64,000 nucleotides of DNA, taken from NCBI RefSeq assembly GCF_024347635.1, contig NZ_AP025510.1, positions 3,100,001-3,164,000 on the forward strand, read 5' to 3'. Within the stretch, counting starts at the first letter, position 1, and each line of letters begins with the position of its first letter. The position numbers and the translations under genes were made by a program. Source of the DNA: Vibrio tasmaniensis (GTDB lineage Bacteria; Pseudomonadota; Gammaproteobacteria; Enterobacterales; Vibrionaceae). The notes beneath the pieces were generated by a model that saw only the letters and a list, made by a program, of their open reading frames with translations, was not told the origin of the DNA and did no database searches. Positions 48,338-58,979 of this stretch are shown here, piece by piece.

Positions 48338-49276
48338 TCACCCTTTATAGATTTTCGGGTTAAACACGTCACGTAACCAGTCGCCTAGTAGGTTGATAAC
48401 TAGAACCAATGTCACCAAAAGCACACCTGGGAATGCAGTGATCCACCATGCTCCTGAGAAGATGTAGTTAAAACCAGTACTAATCAGAGCACCCAGTGAC
48501 GGTTGGTCGACTGGAAGGCCTAAACCTAGGAAAGAAAGTGCCGCTTCTGACATGATGGCATTTGCCACCTGTACTGTAGAGATAACCAAAATCGGTGATA
48601 AACAGTTAGGCAGAATATGACGGAACATGATACGAGGAGCTCTAAAACCCATCACACGTGCCGCTTCTACGTACTCTTTCTTCTTCTCTGCTAATACTGA
48701 TGCACGAATAGTACGCGCATACTGCGGCCATTCTGCGATACCAATGATCACCACCAGCATCACCACAGCGTATTGTGCATAGAAATCACTACCGAAACTT
48801 GCCTTAAAGATGGCCGAGACAATGATCGCAACCATCATGGTTGAGAATGAAAGCTGAACATCAGCGAAGCGCATCAAGAAGCTATCAATACGGCCACCGA
48901 AGTAACCCGCAGACAAGCCAATGATAATACCAAGCGTCAGTTGTAGACCTACCGCCAAGAAACCAATGGTCAAAGATAAGCGCGAACCGTAAAGCATAGT
49001 CGATAAAATATCACGGCCTTGCTCATCCGTTCCGAGCAAGAAACGTTCTTCGCCGTCTTCCATCCATGATGGTGGCAGCTCTGAATCCATGATATCAATC
49101 GATGTCACGTCGTACGGGTCTGTTGGCGCTAGAATAGGTGCTGCTAGTGCCATCACTAAGAAGATTGAGAAAATGGCGAAACTCACCATTGCCACTTTGT
49201 CGCGTAAGAAGTAATACACAATGTCTGATTGCTTAAAACGTTCCCAGCGAGACGGCACTGTCGATGTCTGTTCCAT
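48338..49276 (-). CDS. ABC transporter permease, DppC/OppC type
   Basis: 312 residues with six predicted membrane helices (first at about 28-50). The conserved EAA loop of the permease family is visible as EYVEAARVMGFRAPRIMFRHILPNCLSPILV. It forms the membrane channel with the DppB-type partner two bases upstream. Typical N-terminal OppC/DppC features (LAAPILAPTDPYDV and a LGTDEQGRDILST loop) are present. It is the last gene of the operon. Confidence 0.93.
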   Translation of the reverse strand: MEQTSTVPSRWERFKQSDIVYYFLRDKVAMVSFAIFSIFLVMALAAPILAPTDPYDVTSIDIMDSELPPSWMEDGEERFLLGTDEQGRDILSTMLYGSRLSLTIGFLAVGLQLTLGIIIGLSAGYFGGRIDSFLMRFADVQLSFSTMMVAIIVSAIFKASFGSDFYAQYAVVMLVVIIGIAEWPQYARTIRASVLAEKKKEYVEAARVMGFRAPRIMFRHILPNCLSPILVISTVQVANAIMSEAALSFLGLGLPVDQPSLGALISTGFNYIFSGAWWITAFPGVLLVTLVLVINLLGDWLRDVFNPKIYKG

Positions 49277-49278
49277 GA

Positions 49279-50256
49279 TTATGCTCCTTTCCCTGTGATG
49301 TTAACGGTTGGGTTGATAACACCGTAAAGCAAATCAACAATCGTGTTAGTCACTACGAAAATAAGACCAACAAAAATAACGTATGCGGTAATCAGTGGAG
49401 TATCCACTCGGTTAATCGCTTCCAAAAATAAGAAACCTGTACCTGGCCACTGGAAAACCGTTTCAGTAAGAATGGTGTATGCCACCATAGTACCAATCTG
49501 AACACCACCAACAGTAAGAACCGGTAGCATGGTGTTTTTCAATGCGTGTTGGTAATAGATTTTGTTTAGCGCTAGGCCTTTCGCTTTACCGAACTTAATG
49601 TATTCAGAACTTAGAACTTCTAGCATTTCAGAACGCACTAGACGAATGAACAGCGGCAGCATGATAGATGCCAGAGCAATACTCGGCAGTACTAAGTGTG
49701 CAAGGCCATCTAGCGTTAAGAAGCCTGACTCCCAACCAAACCAGTTGGCCGTATCACCTCGTCCGAATGATGGCAGCCAACCGAGCTCAATAGAGAACAC
49801 ATACATCAGCATGATTGCAGTTAAGAAAACAGGCACCGAGATACCGACACTACTTCCTGCCATAATCAATTTGGTAAAAAAGCTTTTAGGGTGAATCGCA
49901 GAGTAAACGCCGAGTGGGATCGACATACAAACAATAATTAAAGAAGCACCAAATACCAGCTCCAGAGTTGCCACTAGTTTATCTAGAATCACATCAACTG
50001 CAGGTCGCTTAAAGAAGTATGAAGTACCAAGATCACCCTGTAGAGCTGCGCCTACAAAGCGAGAGTATTTTGTAACGAAGGGATCATTTAAGCCGAGTTC
50101 ATCGCGTAGCGCTTGACGCTCCGCCTCTGAAACAGATTGACCGACTAACTCACGTAACGGGTCGCCCAGGTTATCCTGAATGGCAAACGCCACCAAACTG
50201 ATCACAAACATCACTATCAGTGCCTGAAACAGGCGCTTGACCAGAAACGTAACCAT
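49279..50256 (-). CDS. ABC transporter permease, DppB/OppB type
   Basis: 325 residues, six membrane helices. It opens with the family's VTFLVKRLFQALIVMFVISLVAF, and the EAA loop reads EYIKFGKAKGLALNKIYYQHALKN. The DppC partner starts 2 nt after its stop. It pairs with that permease to import peptides or related solutes, driven by the fused ATPase upstream. Confidence 0.93.
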   Translation of the reverse strand: MVTFLVKRLFQALIVMFVISLVAFAIQDNLGDPLRELVGQSVSEAERQALRDELGLNDPFVTKYSRFVGAALQGDLGTSYFFKRPAVDVILDKLVATLELVFGASLIIVCMSIPLGVYSAIHPKSFFTKLIMAGSSVGISVPVFLTAIMLMYVFSIELGWLPSFGRGDTANWFGWESGFLTLDGLAHLVLPSIALASIMLPLFIRLVRSEMLEVLSSEYIKFGKAKGLALNKIYYQHALKNTMLPVLTVGGVQIGTMVAYTILTETVFQWPGTGFLFLEAINRVDTPLITAYVIFVGLIFVVTNTIVDLLYGVINPTVNITGKGA

Positions 50257-50394
50257 TCCTTGCCCCTTATCTATCCATGACTATCTAATCGAAATCCGCG
50301 ACTAGACAACAAAAAATTCAGTCTTAAAAAAGGTATTTAGCCAGACTGAAGGAAGACCAAATACCGAAACTTAAATCTATATCTTAATAATATT

Positions 50395-50419
50395 GAGAGC
50401 CTGAAAGCTTCAGGCTCTC
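50395..50419 (-). promoter_or_regulatory. Hairpin between binding-protein and permease genes
   Basis: A perfect 11-bp stem (50395-50405 with 50409-50419) lies 18 bp after the binding-protein stop. The sequence after it on the minus strand is A/T-rich but not a clear T-run. Such hairpins usually stabilise or attenuate the mRNA so that much more binding protein than permease is made. Confidence 0.7.
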
Positions 50420-50436
50420 GATTCTAGCAAGCTAGA

Positions 50437-51990
50437 TTATTTTACAACTAGGTCGCCGAAGTAAGGCATAACCATTGGGTTTACTACGTCTGCTGCACCT
50501 ACGTTAGATTTCGCGCCCCACGCTTCACTTTGCCAGTGTAGAGGTACGAATACTGCGTCGTTGTAAAGTGTTGCTTCAACGCCTTTCAACATCTTAGAAC
50601 GCTTAACTGGGTCAGTTTCAGTGTTAGAAGCTTCTACAATCGCATCCATTTCTGGGTTTGAGTAGCCAGAACAGTTGTATTGACCACGGCCAGTCTCTTC
50701 GTTACGAGTCATTGTTAGGAACTCGTTGAAGTTAGCTGAATCTTCTGTATCTGAGTGCCAGCCGATCATCATCATGTCTGCTGAACATAGGTCAAATTCA
50801 GGCCAGTACTGTGCTTTAGGCATTGTTTTAAGATCAACTTTGATACCAATCTTAGACAGCATTGCCGCAGACGCTTGCGCTACTTTCGCATCGTTCACGT
50901 AACGGTTATTAGGCGCTGCCATAGTTAGTGTAAAGCCATCTTCGTAGCCCGCTTCTTTCATCAGCTCTTTCGCTTTTTTCAGATCGTAACGAGGAACTAG
51001 ATCTTCGTTGTGACCCGCGTAGCCTGTTGGGCTTTGCTGACCAGCAGCTGTCGCGAAACCTTTCATGATTTTCTTAACAATACCTTCATTGTTAATCGCA
51101 TGAACGATTGCTTGACGAACGCGCACATCTTTCAGTGCTTCGTTGCTGTTTTGATTCATTTGGAACGTAATGATACGAGTACCAGGTAGCGTGACTAGAT
51201 CGATGTTCTTCGCTTTTTTAACACGCTTGTGATCGTTTGGCGCAACAGGGTGAATCATATCAACGTCGCCAGAAAGAAGTGCTGCTACACGCGTTGCATC
51301 TTCTTTGATTGGCACAAGTGTTAGCTTGTCTACGTTGCCTTCAGTTTCTGTGTCCCAGTAATCGTTGAAACGCTCGAACGTTACTTTAACGCCTTGCTCA
51401 CGCTGCGTTACGATAAATGGACCAGTACCAGAAACGTTAGTCGAAGCAAACGAGTTACCGTGCTTAACTAGCTCAGATTTGTCATTACCTTCCGCTGTTT
51501 GACCAGAGTAGAACTTGCTGTCCATTGGGAAGATGTAAGTTGCTGTTTGTAGTACTAGTGGGTAAGCCGCTTTTGATACTAGCTCAACTGTGTAGTCATC
51601 CACTTTTACCATTTTTTCGTATGGCGTGAAGATAGACTTAAAGTCTGGAGAAGCTTGTAGACGTTCAAAAGTCCACACAACATCATCAGCAGTCAGTTCG
51701 TTACCAGAGTGGAATTTCACACCTTCACGTAGGTTAAAACGGAAAGTCGTATCATCAACACGCTCCCAGCTAGATGCTAGGCGGCCTTCAAAATCCATCT
51801 CTTGAGTGAAACGTACTAGAGGGTCAAACACCATGTGAGACATTTGCAGTGTGCCACCAGACAGCTGCTCGTGCGGGTCAAGTGATACCGGGTCAGCTGC
51901 GTAGCCAACGGTAATATCTGCTGCTGCTGCACTAAAGCTTAGGCCAGCTGCCATTAAAGCTACTGCTAATTTGCTTTTCATGGTTTTCAT
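50437..51990 (-). CDS. Periplasmic solute-binding protein (SBP_bac_5, peptide type)
   Basis: 517 residues with a signal peptide (SKLAVALMAAGLSFSAAAA). The family 5 binding-protein pattern is clear: VSLDPHEQLSGGTLQMSHMVFDPLVRF, then WERVDDTTFRFNLREGVKFHSG and TADDVVWTFERL. It captures di- or oligopeptides (or a similar ligand) in the periplasm for the permease pair. AAGGAG lies 7 nt before the ATG. The exact ligand is not predictable. Confidence 0.93.
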   Translation of the reverse strand: MKTMKSKLAVALMAAGLSFSAAAADITVGYAADPVSLDPHEQLSGGTLQMSHMVFDPLVRFTQEMDFEGRLASSWERVDDTTFRFNLREGVKFHSGNELTADDVVWTFERLQASPDFKSIFTPYEKMVKVDDYTVELVSKAAYPLVLQTATYIFPMDSKFYSGQTAEGNDKSELVKHGNSFASTNVSGTGPFIVTQREQGVKVTFERFNDYWDTETEGNVDKLTLVPIKEDATRVAALLSGDVDMIHPVAPNDHKRVKKAKNIDLVTLPGTRIITFQMNQNSNEALKDVRVRQAIVHAINNEGIVKKIMKGFATAAGQQSPTGYAGHNEDLVPRYDLKKAKELMKEAGYEDGFTLTMAAPNNRYVNDAKVAQASAAMLSKIGIKVDLKTMPKAQYWPEFDLCSADMMMIGWHSDTEDSANFNEFLTMTRNEETGRGQYNCSGYSNPEMDAIVEASNTETDPVKRSKMLKGVEATLYNDAVFVPLHWQSEAWGAKSNVGAADVVNPMVMPYFGDLVVK

Positions 51991-52084
51991 TGCATAACTC
52001 CTTCATGCGGGAATCCAGATCCCTAGTTGTTGTATTTGCGTCTGTTTATTGTTTTTAGCAAGCCAAACTCCAGCCTGCTGATTT

Positions 52085-53812
52085 TTATACCGCGGCTTGT
52101 GCCACTGCTTTTTCTTCTCTTAAACCTGTAAATTCAGGCATTAAAGAAATTAGATGCTTGCTGTATTCATGCTGAGGCGATTGGAATAGCTGCTCGGTTG
52201 GCGCTACTTCCAATAGTTCTCCCATTTGCATCACACCTACACGATCACACATTTGGCGAATAACCGGTAAATCGTGACTGATAAACAGCATGGTTAGGTT
52301 GAGCTCGTCTTGTAAGTCTTTTAGTAGGTTAAGGATCTGAGCCTGTACCGACACATCCAGTGCCGAGGTTGGTTCATCACAAATCAAAAGACGGGGACGA
52401 GTTGCCAAGGCGCGAGCGATAGAAATACGCTGACGTTGGCCACCTGAGAATTCGTGTGGGTACTTAACCCCTGCCATTACGCCTAAACCAACGTGCTCTA
52501 GCAGGTCGTGAACGATCTGACGAGTTTCATTCTCGTTACGCGTAAGTTTATGGAATCGGATCGGCTCAGCAATGATGTCGAATATCTTCATTCGAGGGTT
52601 CATTGATGTATAAGGGTTTTGGAAAACCATCTGCATTTGACGACGCATTGGGCGACGTTCTTTTTCAGATTTAAGTCCCGTAAGATCAACGCCTTCAAAC
52701 GTTACCTTGCCTGAGTTAGGTGCGTACAAACCAGCAATCACACGAGCAATCGTTGATTTACCCGAACCAGATTCACCAACAAGACCAAAAGTTTCACCTT
52801 CGTGTACTTCAAAGCTCACGTTGTTTGACGCCTGAACGTACTCACGACGACTCTCAAAGAAAGAATCCTTGGTAGTAAAGCGTAAGTTTACGTTTTCAAC
52901 ATTCAACAGTGGACCAGTGTAATCACGGTGGTCTTGGCTTTGACCTAACCAGTGGTTTTTCACATCAAGTGGTTCCATCTCATGTGCTTCTTCGATATAG
53001 CTCACAAGAGGAAAACGATCAAGTTTACGATCTGAACGCGGAACCGCGGAGATAAGGCTATGCGTGTAAGGGTGTTCAGGAGTTCCAAGGACTTTCGCCG
53101 TCGGACCAAACTCAACCAAATCACCACGATACATAACGGCTACGCGATCGGTAACATTAGATACCACACCCATATCGTGTGTTACCAGCATACAACCTAC
53201 ATTCTTCTTAATACATAGGTCGCGAATCAAACCCAAGATCTGGTCTTGAATAGAAACATCCAGTGCGGTTGTAGGTTCATCGGCGATGATCAGGTCAGGT
53301 TCGCCTGCCAATGCAATCGCGATAACCACACGCTGACGCATACCACCAGAGAATTGGTGCGGATACTGTTTAAGGCGGTTTTCAGGTTGTGGGATACCCA
53401 CTTGGTTCATTAAGTCTAATGAACGCTGATAAGCTTCTGCATCCGTTACCTTCATATTGGCATGGATGGTTTCTTTTAATTGCTGTTCTACGGTAAATAG
53501 AGGATTAAGAGAAGTCATTGGATCTTGAAAGATAAATCCAATCTTAGAGCCGCGAACTTTACGCATCTCTTCCGGAGATAAACCCGATACTTTTTCGCCA
53601 TCAAGGAACACTTCACCGCTCGCAATACGACCAGGAGGGCTTAGCAAATCGATCACAGCATTACCTACTGTTGATTTACCAGCGCCAGATTCACCAACAA
53701 CACCGACAATCTCGCCGCGTTCAATGCTAAACGACAGTGATTTTACTGCAGCGTGTACACCATGACGTGATGGGTATTCGATACGAAGATTTTTTACTTC
53801 TAAAAGTGACAT
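52085..53812 (-). CDS. Fused two-domain ABC ATPase (DppD-DppF type)
   Basis: 575 residues containing two complete ABC ATPases. The first has Walker A GESGAGKST, signature FSGGMRQR and Walker B LIIADEPTTALD; the second has GESGSGKST, FSGGQRQR and LLICDEPTSALD, each with its H-loop (LVTHD, FISHD). Many peptide transporters use two separate ATPases; here they are fused, as in GsiA/YejF-like proteins. The upstream frame to 53926 is not used: the ATG at 53812 begins MSLLEVKNLRIEYPS, a normal ABC start. It is the first gene of the operon. Confidence 0.94.
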   Translation of the reverse strand: MSLLEVKNLRIEYPSRHGVHAAVKSLSFSIERGEIVGVVGESGAGKSTVGNAVIDLLSPPGRIASGEVFLDGEKVSGLSPEEMRKVRGSKIGFIFQDPMTSLNPLFTVEQQLKETIHANMKVTDAEAYQRSLDLMNQVGIPQPENRLKQYPHQFSGGMRQRVVIAIALAGEPDLIIADEPTTALDVSIQDQILGLIRDLCIKKNVGCMLVTHDMGVVSNVTDRVAVMYRGDLVEFGPTAKVLGTPEHPYTHSLISAVPRSDRKLDRFPLVSYIEEAHEMEPLDVKNHWLGQSQDHRDYTGPLLNVENVNLRFTTKDSFFESRREYVQASNNVSFEVHEGETFGLVGESGSGKSTIARVIAGLYAPNSGKVTFEGVDLTGLKSEKERRPMRRQMQMVFQNPYTSMNPRMKIFDIIAEPIRFHKLTRNENETRQIVHDLLEHVGLGVMAGVKYPHEFSGGQRQRISIARALATRPRLLICDEPTSALDVSVQAQILNLLKDLQDELNLTMLFISHDLPVIRQMCDRVGVMQMGELLEVAPTEQLFQSPQHEYSKHLISLMPEFTGLREEKAVAQAAV

Positions 53813-53926
53813 TACCAGACCTCTACTGCTTTGGCAGCTCTCTGCCCTGTCTGCAAAATTGAATCCATTCTTACCAGAATATTGTTCTGATATTTTATAC
53901 GGTTGACAATTTGGCAAATAATTCAC

Positions 53927-54674
53927 AGAAAAGCAACAAAAATAGGATAAAAAGTCGACATTAAACGCTTAGCAAGTAAAAATGCCACATAAGTATTCAC
54001 TCGAAGAGCATATAGTAATGAAAACCAGCATTATATTTCCAATAATAAATACTCACAAACCCCTTACTACTGCGTACTTGTAGAGTTAAACATATCATTC
54101 AAAGCACATATCCCCACCAGCCACCAAGATCAAATAATTATTCCAAAAAACAATTAACACTATAGAAACAAACGCTAACTTTACCAATTTAAGCAAACAA
54201 AACAACCAGATAAAACCAACCTAACCACACATTCAACCATATGAATTATTTTGATAAATACAAACAAGAAAAACGAAAGACTTAATAAATCAAAGGATTT
54301 TTTAAACAACAAGATTCGAAGAAATCTGTCAGATATAGGCCTTAGAGAACATATTTAACGTCAAATTTCACTTTTCATAAAAATCCTTAGACCAAACCTA
54401 TTAATTTGTCGAATGATTGGTGGTAAATTTTATATAAAATCAGATATCGATCTGCACATTTGATAAAGCAAACTGCTCCGTATAAACACCATAATGGAGA
54501 TAAAGGGTAAAAGCCTATCTTATTGTATGGAAGGAGGAGATTTACGGAGGTGACATCAGGCAAGATGTCGAAGCGGTTGAGGTCCCAGCATTAAAAATTG
54601 AGGATTACTGAAATGAGAGATGTAAAAAAGCCCCGTCATTCCTGACACGGACGGCTAGTTGAGGCTTCTTAAGG
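53927..54674. other. A/T-rich intergenic region without a recognised gene
   Basis: About 750 bp between the ABC operon and the tRNA cluster. I see no open frame with a credible ribosome site, no tRNA and no strong promoter pair. The part from 54620 to 54674 has an imperfect hairpin with AAAAAAGCCCCGTC that looks like a worn tRNA-operon terminator (see the tRNA remnant). The promoter for the ABC operon must lie at its left edge. Confidence 0.6.
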
Positions 54675-54714
54675 TGGCCAGTGAAGAGACATCCTTTGAA
54701 CATCAGGCGAACCC
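54621..54714 (-). pseudogene. Degenerate tRNA-Pro plus terminator remnant
   Basis: The string CTTAAGGTGGCCAGTGAAGAG (21 bp, starting at 54668) differs in a few places from CTTAAAGGTGGTCGGTGAAGAG, the 3' junction of the real tRNA-Pro next door, and an A-run hairpin precedes both. The rest of the tRNA is not recognisable. It looks like an eroded third copy of the tRNA-terminator unit. Confidence 0.45.
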
Positions 54715-54746
54715 CATTTGGGTTCCAATCTAGTGATCTACAGATG

Positions 54747-54777
54747 AAAAAAAAGCTCATCATTTCTGATGAGCTTT
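54747..54777 (-). terminator. tRNA operon terminator
   Basis: Stem AAAGCTCATCA (54752-54762) with TGATGAGCTTT (54767-54777), loop TTTC, followed on the minus strand by eight T. It lies 9 bp past the last tRNA-Pro. Confidence 0.9.
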
Positions 54778-54785
54778 CTTAAAGG

Positions 54786-54862
<77 letters not shown>

Positions 54863-54917
54863 AGACGTTTCGTTTGATTTCTCAAACTGGGAACTTCAAA
54901 GAAGCTACCAAAATTAA

Positions 54918-54994
54918 TGGGGTGGCTAACGAGATTCGAACTCGCGACCACCGGAATCACAATCCAGGGCTCTACCAACTGAGCTATAGCCACC
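54918..54994 (-). tRNA. tRNA-His (GUG), second copy
   Basis: 77 nt including the extra G-1 opposite C73 and an encoded CCA. Anticodon loop ATTGTGA (anticodon GTG). Same sequence as the copy at 55192-55268. Confidence 0.97.
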
Positions 54995-55037
54995 ACTAAT
55001 TTTTTATATAACCGCTTAAAAGCGATTATTGAAATAG

Positions 55038-55114
<77 letters not shown>

Positions 55115-55191
55115 ACTAGTTTTGTATCGACTCTTGGGAATAATGAATCAACACTGGAAGCCGAAGCTACCGATATTTTGTAAAGAAAGAA

Positions 55192-55268
55192 TGGGGTGGC
55201 TAACGAGATTCGAACTCGCGACCACCGGAATCACAATCCAGGGCTCTACCAACTGAGCTATAGCCACC
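55192..55268 (-). tRNA. tRNA-His (GUG), first copy
   Basis: 77 nt with G-1 and CCA. It follows tRNA-Arg in the transcript. E. coli has the related order argX-hisR-leuT-proM; no tRNA-Leu is present here. Confidence 0.97.
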
Positions 55269-55314
55269 ATTATTTCTTTTTGCCAATTCTCACTTACCTA
55301 AGTAAGAGACCGGA

Positions 55315-55391
<77 letters not shown>

Positions 55392-55688
55392 ATGCCCTGT
55401 CGGCGGAGTGGAATAATACGTATATCACCTTATGCCGTCTAGTACTTTTTTAACTTTTTTTTCTGTTTGGTCTCTTTTTCGACAGTTAATATGTGATAAA
55501 CCCCTTATTTGAGTACTACAACCCACCGCAGCTTATAAGTTGTTGTTTATTGCAACAACTTATCGGGATATAATCACCCATTATTTACATTGGTTTAACA
55601 GTTGCTCTTTGCTGATAAAGCCAAAACACCCTTCCAACACTATAAATTGGTAAGCATGTACTTACCTTGGGAATGTAAAGTGAGTTTA

Positions 55689-56102
55689 ATGGATATGTCT
55701 CGTCGAATTTTAAGCGTTGTCATCGCAGTTTTAACCTTTTCAACTGGCGCTATGGCTTCAGGCCTAAGCGAAGCAGAGCAAGATGCTATTGCTGAACGCA
55801 TCAAACCAGTTGGCCAAGTTTACCTAGTCGGCAGCGAGCCAGTAGCCGCAGAACCAACAGGCCCTCGTGATGGCGCAGCAGTTTACGGTACCTTTTGTAT
55901 CGCTTGTCACGCTTCTGGCGTAAGTGGTGCACCTAAAACAGGTGATGCTGGTGACTGGGGTCCTCGTATTGCCCAAGGTCGCGACATCCTAGCTGACCAC
56001 GCAATCAACGGCTTCAATGCTATGCCAGCGAAAGGTTCATGTATGGACTGTTCAGACGATGAAATCAAAGATGCTATCGAGCACATGATTGCCGGTCTGT
56101 AA
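55689..56102 (+). CDS. Cytochrome c5-type monohaem protein
   Basis: 137 residues with a signal peptide (LSVVIAVLTFSTGAMA). One c-type haem site, CIACH, is followed by the usual Gly-rich loop, a Met ligand in NAMPAKGSC, and a second Cys pair (SCMDCSDDE) that in cytochrome c5 forms a disulfide. It is a periplasmic electron carrier. I use the ATG at 55689, preceded by an AAGTGAG-like site; the ATG at 55695 is also possible. It is divergent from the tRNA operon and convergent with rep. Confidence 0.9.
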   Translation: MDMSRRILSVVIAVLTFSTGAMASGLSEAEQDAIAERIKPVGQVYLVGSEPVAAEPTGPRDGAAVYGTFCIACHASGVSGAPKTGDAGDWGPRIAQGRDILADHAINGFNAMPAKGSCMDCSDDEIKDAIEHMIAGL

Positions 56103-56120
56103 TTAAAAATGCCAAATTCA

Positions 56121-56148
56121 AAAAAGGTGACCTTATGGTCACCTTTTT
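56121..56148. terminator. Bidirectional terminator between cytochrome c5 and rep
   Basis: Stem AAAAAGGTGACC (56121-56132) with its complement (56137-56148), loop TTAT, A-run on one side and T-run on the other. Confidence 0.92.
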
Positions 56149-56173
56149 ATTGGTCTCGATTTAGAGCCAAACA

Positions 56174-58192
56174 TCACTTCTTATTGAACATCGCACGAAT
56201 GTTGGCAATGTGTGCCTGTCCTTTCTCCATTCGTTCTTCTGCGGATTGAGGCTTCTTCACGCTTTCCCACTCCACATCTTCATGCGGCAGTTCATCAAGG
56301 AATCGGCTTTGTGTTGGCTTTATCAATTCGCCATACTGACGACGTTCACGACATTTAGTGAAGGTCAGCTCTTTCTGCGCTCGAGTAATCCCTACGTACA
56401 TAAGACGACGTTCTTCTTCTACGTTACCTTCATCGACACTGGTTTGGTGTGGCAAGATACCCTCTTCAGCCCCCATCAGGAACACATACGGAAACTCTAG
56501 ACCTTTCGATGCATGCAATGTCATTAATTGAACTTGGTCTGCATCGTCATCATCTTCACCACGCTCCATCATGTCACGTAGCGTTAAACGTTGAACCACT
56601 TCTCGTAGGGTCTTCTCTTCTTTGTCGTAGTTGTCACCCTCAAGGTCAGCAACGATCCAACTATAAAGATCAGAAACGTTCTTCATTCTCATCTCTGCAG
56701 CTTTCGGGCTTGCCGAGGTTTCGTACAACCAATCTTCATAGTTAATATCACGAACCAAAGAGCGAACAGCCTCAACGGTATTGCCACGTTCAGCATTATC
56801 AGAAATACGAACAATCCAATCGCTGAAACGGCGCAGGTTTTCTAAACCACGACCAGTCAAAGTTTGCTCTAAACCCATCTCAAAGCTCGCTTCAAACAAG
56901 CTCTTGCCACGCATGTTGGCGTAGCTGCCTAACTTCTCAAGCGTCACCGGGCCAATCTCACGACGTGGTGTGTTTACAATACGTAGAAACGCGTTGTCAT
57001 CATCAGGGTTCACCAACACGCGGAGGTAAGCCATGATGTCTTTAATCTCAGCTCTAGCGAAGAAAGACGTACCGCCAGAAATTTTGTAAGGCACACGGTT
57101 TTGCATCAACGCTTTTTCAATCAAGCGAGATTGGTGGTTACCACGGTACAGCACTGCGTAATCTTTATATTCAGTGCGGTTCAAAAACTTGTGAGCGATG
57201 ATCTCACCGGTAATACGCTCTGCTTCATGCTCTTCATTCTTAGCATTCAGTACCTTGAGCTTTTCACCGTCCGGGATCTCTGAGAACAGTGACTTTTCAT
57301 AAACGTGTGGGTTATTAGCGATCAAGATATTCGCTGCACGCAAAATTCGACTCGTTGAGCGGTAGTTCTGCTCTAGTTTGATCAAGCGTAAGTTCGGGTA
57401 ATCCTCACCTAACAGCACCAAGTTTTGCGGTTTTGCACCACGCCATGAGTAAATAGATTGGTCATCGTCGCCTACGACCGTCAAACGACCACGCTCTCCC
57501 ACAAGCAGACGCACCAATTCATATTGGCTGGTGTTGGTATCTTGATACTCATCGACAAGTAAATAGCGAATACGAGACTGCCAGCGCTCGCGCACCTCTT
57601 GATTGGTTTTCAGAAGTAATACTGGCATCGCAATCAGATCATCAAAATCGAGCGCGTTGTATGCCTTCATCTGTTTCTGGTACATCTCAAAACAGAATGC
57701 AAACAACTGCTCTTGTTCGCCTTGAGCGCGTGCTTTGGCCTGATCAGGCGTCAGCATGTCATTCTTCCAATTCGAAATGGTGCTCATTAAAGCGCGCAGC
57801 AAATCCTTATCACCATCGATTTGCTTTTCTGTTAGTTCCTTTAATAAAGCTAGCTGGTCTTGGTCATCAAATAGAGAGAAGCCCGCTTTCAGACCCAACG
57901 CTTTATATTCACGACGAATGATGGTTAAACCCATGGTATGGAACGTTGAAACGATCAGACCTTTCGATTCACCTTTACCCAGAGTTTGCCCCACACGCTC
58001 TTTCATTTCGCGTGCCGCTTTATTGGTAAAGGTTACCGCTGCAATATTACGCGCCTTATAGCCACACTCTTGAACCAAGTAAGCAATCTTATTCGTGATA
58101 ACACGTGTTTTACCGGATCCAGCGCCCGCTAATACTAAGCAGGGGCCCGAAACATATTTCACGGCTTCATCTTGTCTTGGGTTCAGTTTCAT
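56174..58192 (-). CDS. rep: ATP-dependent DNA helicase Rep
   Basis: 672 residues from [22 protein letters not shown]1A helicase that clears proteins ahead of the replication fork. Motifs: [10 protein letters not shown] (Walker A), [15 protein letters not shown] (Ia), [10 protein letters not shown] (II), [15 protein letters not shown] (III), LEQNYRS (IV), [16 protein letters not shown] (V), [15 protein letters not shown] (VI). The start is the ATG at 58192; the longer open frame to 58258 adds no family-like sequence. This is a true chromosomal Rep, unlike the helicase in the transposon. Confidence 0.97.
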   Translation of the reverse strand: MKLNPRQDEAVKYVSGPCLVLAGAGSGKTRVITNKIAYLVQECGYKARNIAAVTFTNKAAREMKERVGQTLGKGESKGLIVSTFHTMGLTIIRREYKALGLKAGFSLFDDQDQLALLKELTEKQIDGDKDLLRALMSTISNWKNDMLTPDQAKARAQGEQEQLFAFCFEMYQKQMKAYNALDFDDLIAMPVLLLKTNQEVRERWQSRIRYLLVDEYQDTNTSQYELVRLLVGERGRLTVVGDDDQSIYSWRGAKPQNLVLLGEDYPNLRLIKLEQNYRSTSRILRAANILIANNPHVYEKSLFSEIPDGEKLKVLNAKNEEHEAERITGEIIAHKFLNRTEYKDYAVLYRGNHQSRLIEKALMQNRVPYKISGGTSFFARAEIKDIMAYLRVLVNPDDDNAFLRIVNTPRREIGPVTLEKLGSYANMRGKSLFEASFEMGLEQTLTGRGLENLRRFSDWIVRISDNAERGNTVEAVRSLVRDINYEDWLYETSASPKAAEMRMKNVSDLYSWIVADLEGDNYDKEEKTLREVVQRLTLRDMMERGEDDDDADQVQLMTLHASKGLEFPYVFLMGAEEGILPHQTSVDEGNVEEERRLMYVGITRAQKELTFTKCRERRQYGELIKPTQSRFLDELPHEDVEWESVKKPQSAEERMEKGQAHIANIRAMFNKK

Positions 58193-58310
58193 TTGGTTCT
58201 CAATTTGGTCTATCGGAGCGAATTCAATTGCGCGCCTATAATAATGCTGCAACACCACGAATGCTACGCTCTCTTATGCAAGAATTTTATATCACATATG
58301 AAAAACTATG

Positions 58311-58361
58311 TTGCACATATGTGTGGGTCTTAGGCTATAATGAATGAACGTTCATTCATTA
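58311..58361 (+). promoter_or_regulatory. vexRAB promoter with 24-bp palindromic TetR operator
   Basis: A perfect 24-bp palindrome at 58338-58361 (half-site AATGAATGAAC) overlaps a consensus -10 TATAAT (58336-58341). TTGCAC at 58311-58316 is a possible -35, though with a long 19-bp spacer. A repressor bound here would hide the -10, so the upstream gene most likely regulates itself and the efflux genes through this site. Confidence 0.8.
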
Positions 58362-58394
58362 GTGAGTATATTATCACTGTCTGGTTCTTATTCT

Positions 58395-58961
58395 ATGATA
58401 GATAAAAGACAACAAATTATAGATGCCGCCGAAAAACTGATTGCTGAATCGGGCTTTCACGGTCTTTCTATGCATAAACTAGCCAAAGAAGCAGGAGTTG
58501 CGGCAGGAACGATTTATCGCTACTTCTCAGACAAAGAAGAACTATTACAACAAGTTCGCTTAGCTGTCTCTCAACGAAATGCTGGTTTAATTCAGCAAGG
58601 TGTTGAAGATTCGATGAGTCTAAAAGAACGATTTAGAAAAATGTGGCTCAACATTTTCGAGCTCTCGGGATCAAACATCTGCAATTTAAAGAATAGAGCT
58701 CAATACGACTCTTTGCCTTGTATTCGCAGCCATGAGACCAAAGAGATTGAACGAAAAATGTTCCACAAAATAGATCAACTCTTTACTGAAGGTAGAGAGC
58801 AAGGGGTGTTTAAGCCTCTAGAAAACCCTGTTTTAGCAGCACTTAGCTTAGAAGTCAGTGTCACGCTGGCCCGTAAGCAATCTCTTGGATATTACCAGCT
58901 TGATAAAAAAGCCATTGAAGCGGCGATTGAAGCAAGTTGGGATGCGATTATTACACACTAA
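58395..58961 (+). CDS. vexR: TetR-family regulator of the RND efflux operon
   Basis: 188 residues. The N-terminal TetR helix-turn-helix is clear (QQIIDAAEKLIAESGFHGLSMHKLAKEAGV, AAGTIYRYFSDKEELL); the rest is a ligand-binding domain. The ATG at 58395 gives the normal TetR length and opening; the longer frame from 58344 would read through the operator. The symbol follows the V. cholerae vexRAB locus, which also adjoins ilvC. The efflux genes start 18 nt after its stop. Confidence 0.88.
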   Translation: MIDKRQQIIDAAEKLIAESGFHGLSMHKLAKEAGVAAGTIYRYFSDKEELLQQVRLAVSQRNAGLIQQGVEDSMSLKERFRKMWLNIFELSGSNICNLKNRAQYDSLPCIRSHETKEIERKMFHKIDQLFTEGREQGVFKPLENPVLAALSLEVSVTLARKQSLGYYQLDKKAIEAAIEASWDAIITH

Positions 58962-58979
58962 TTTGGAGTTCTAACTAGA

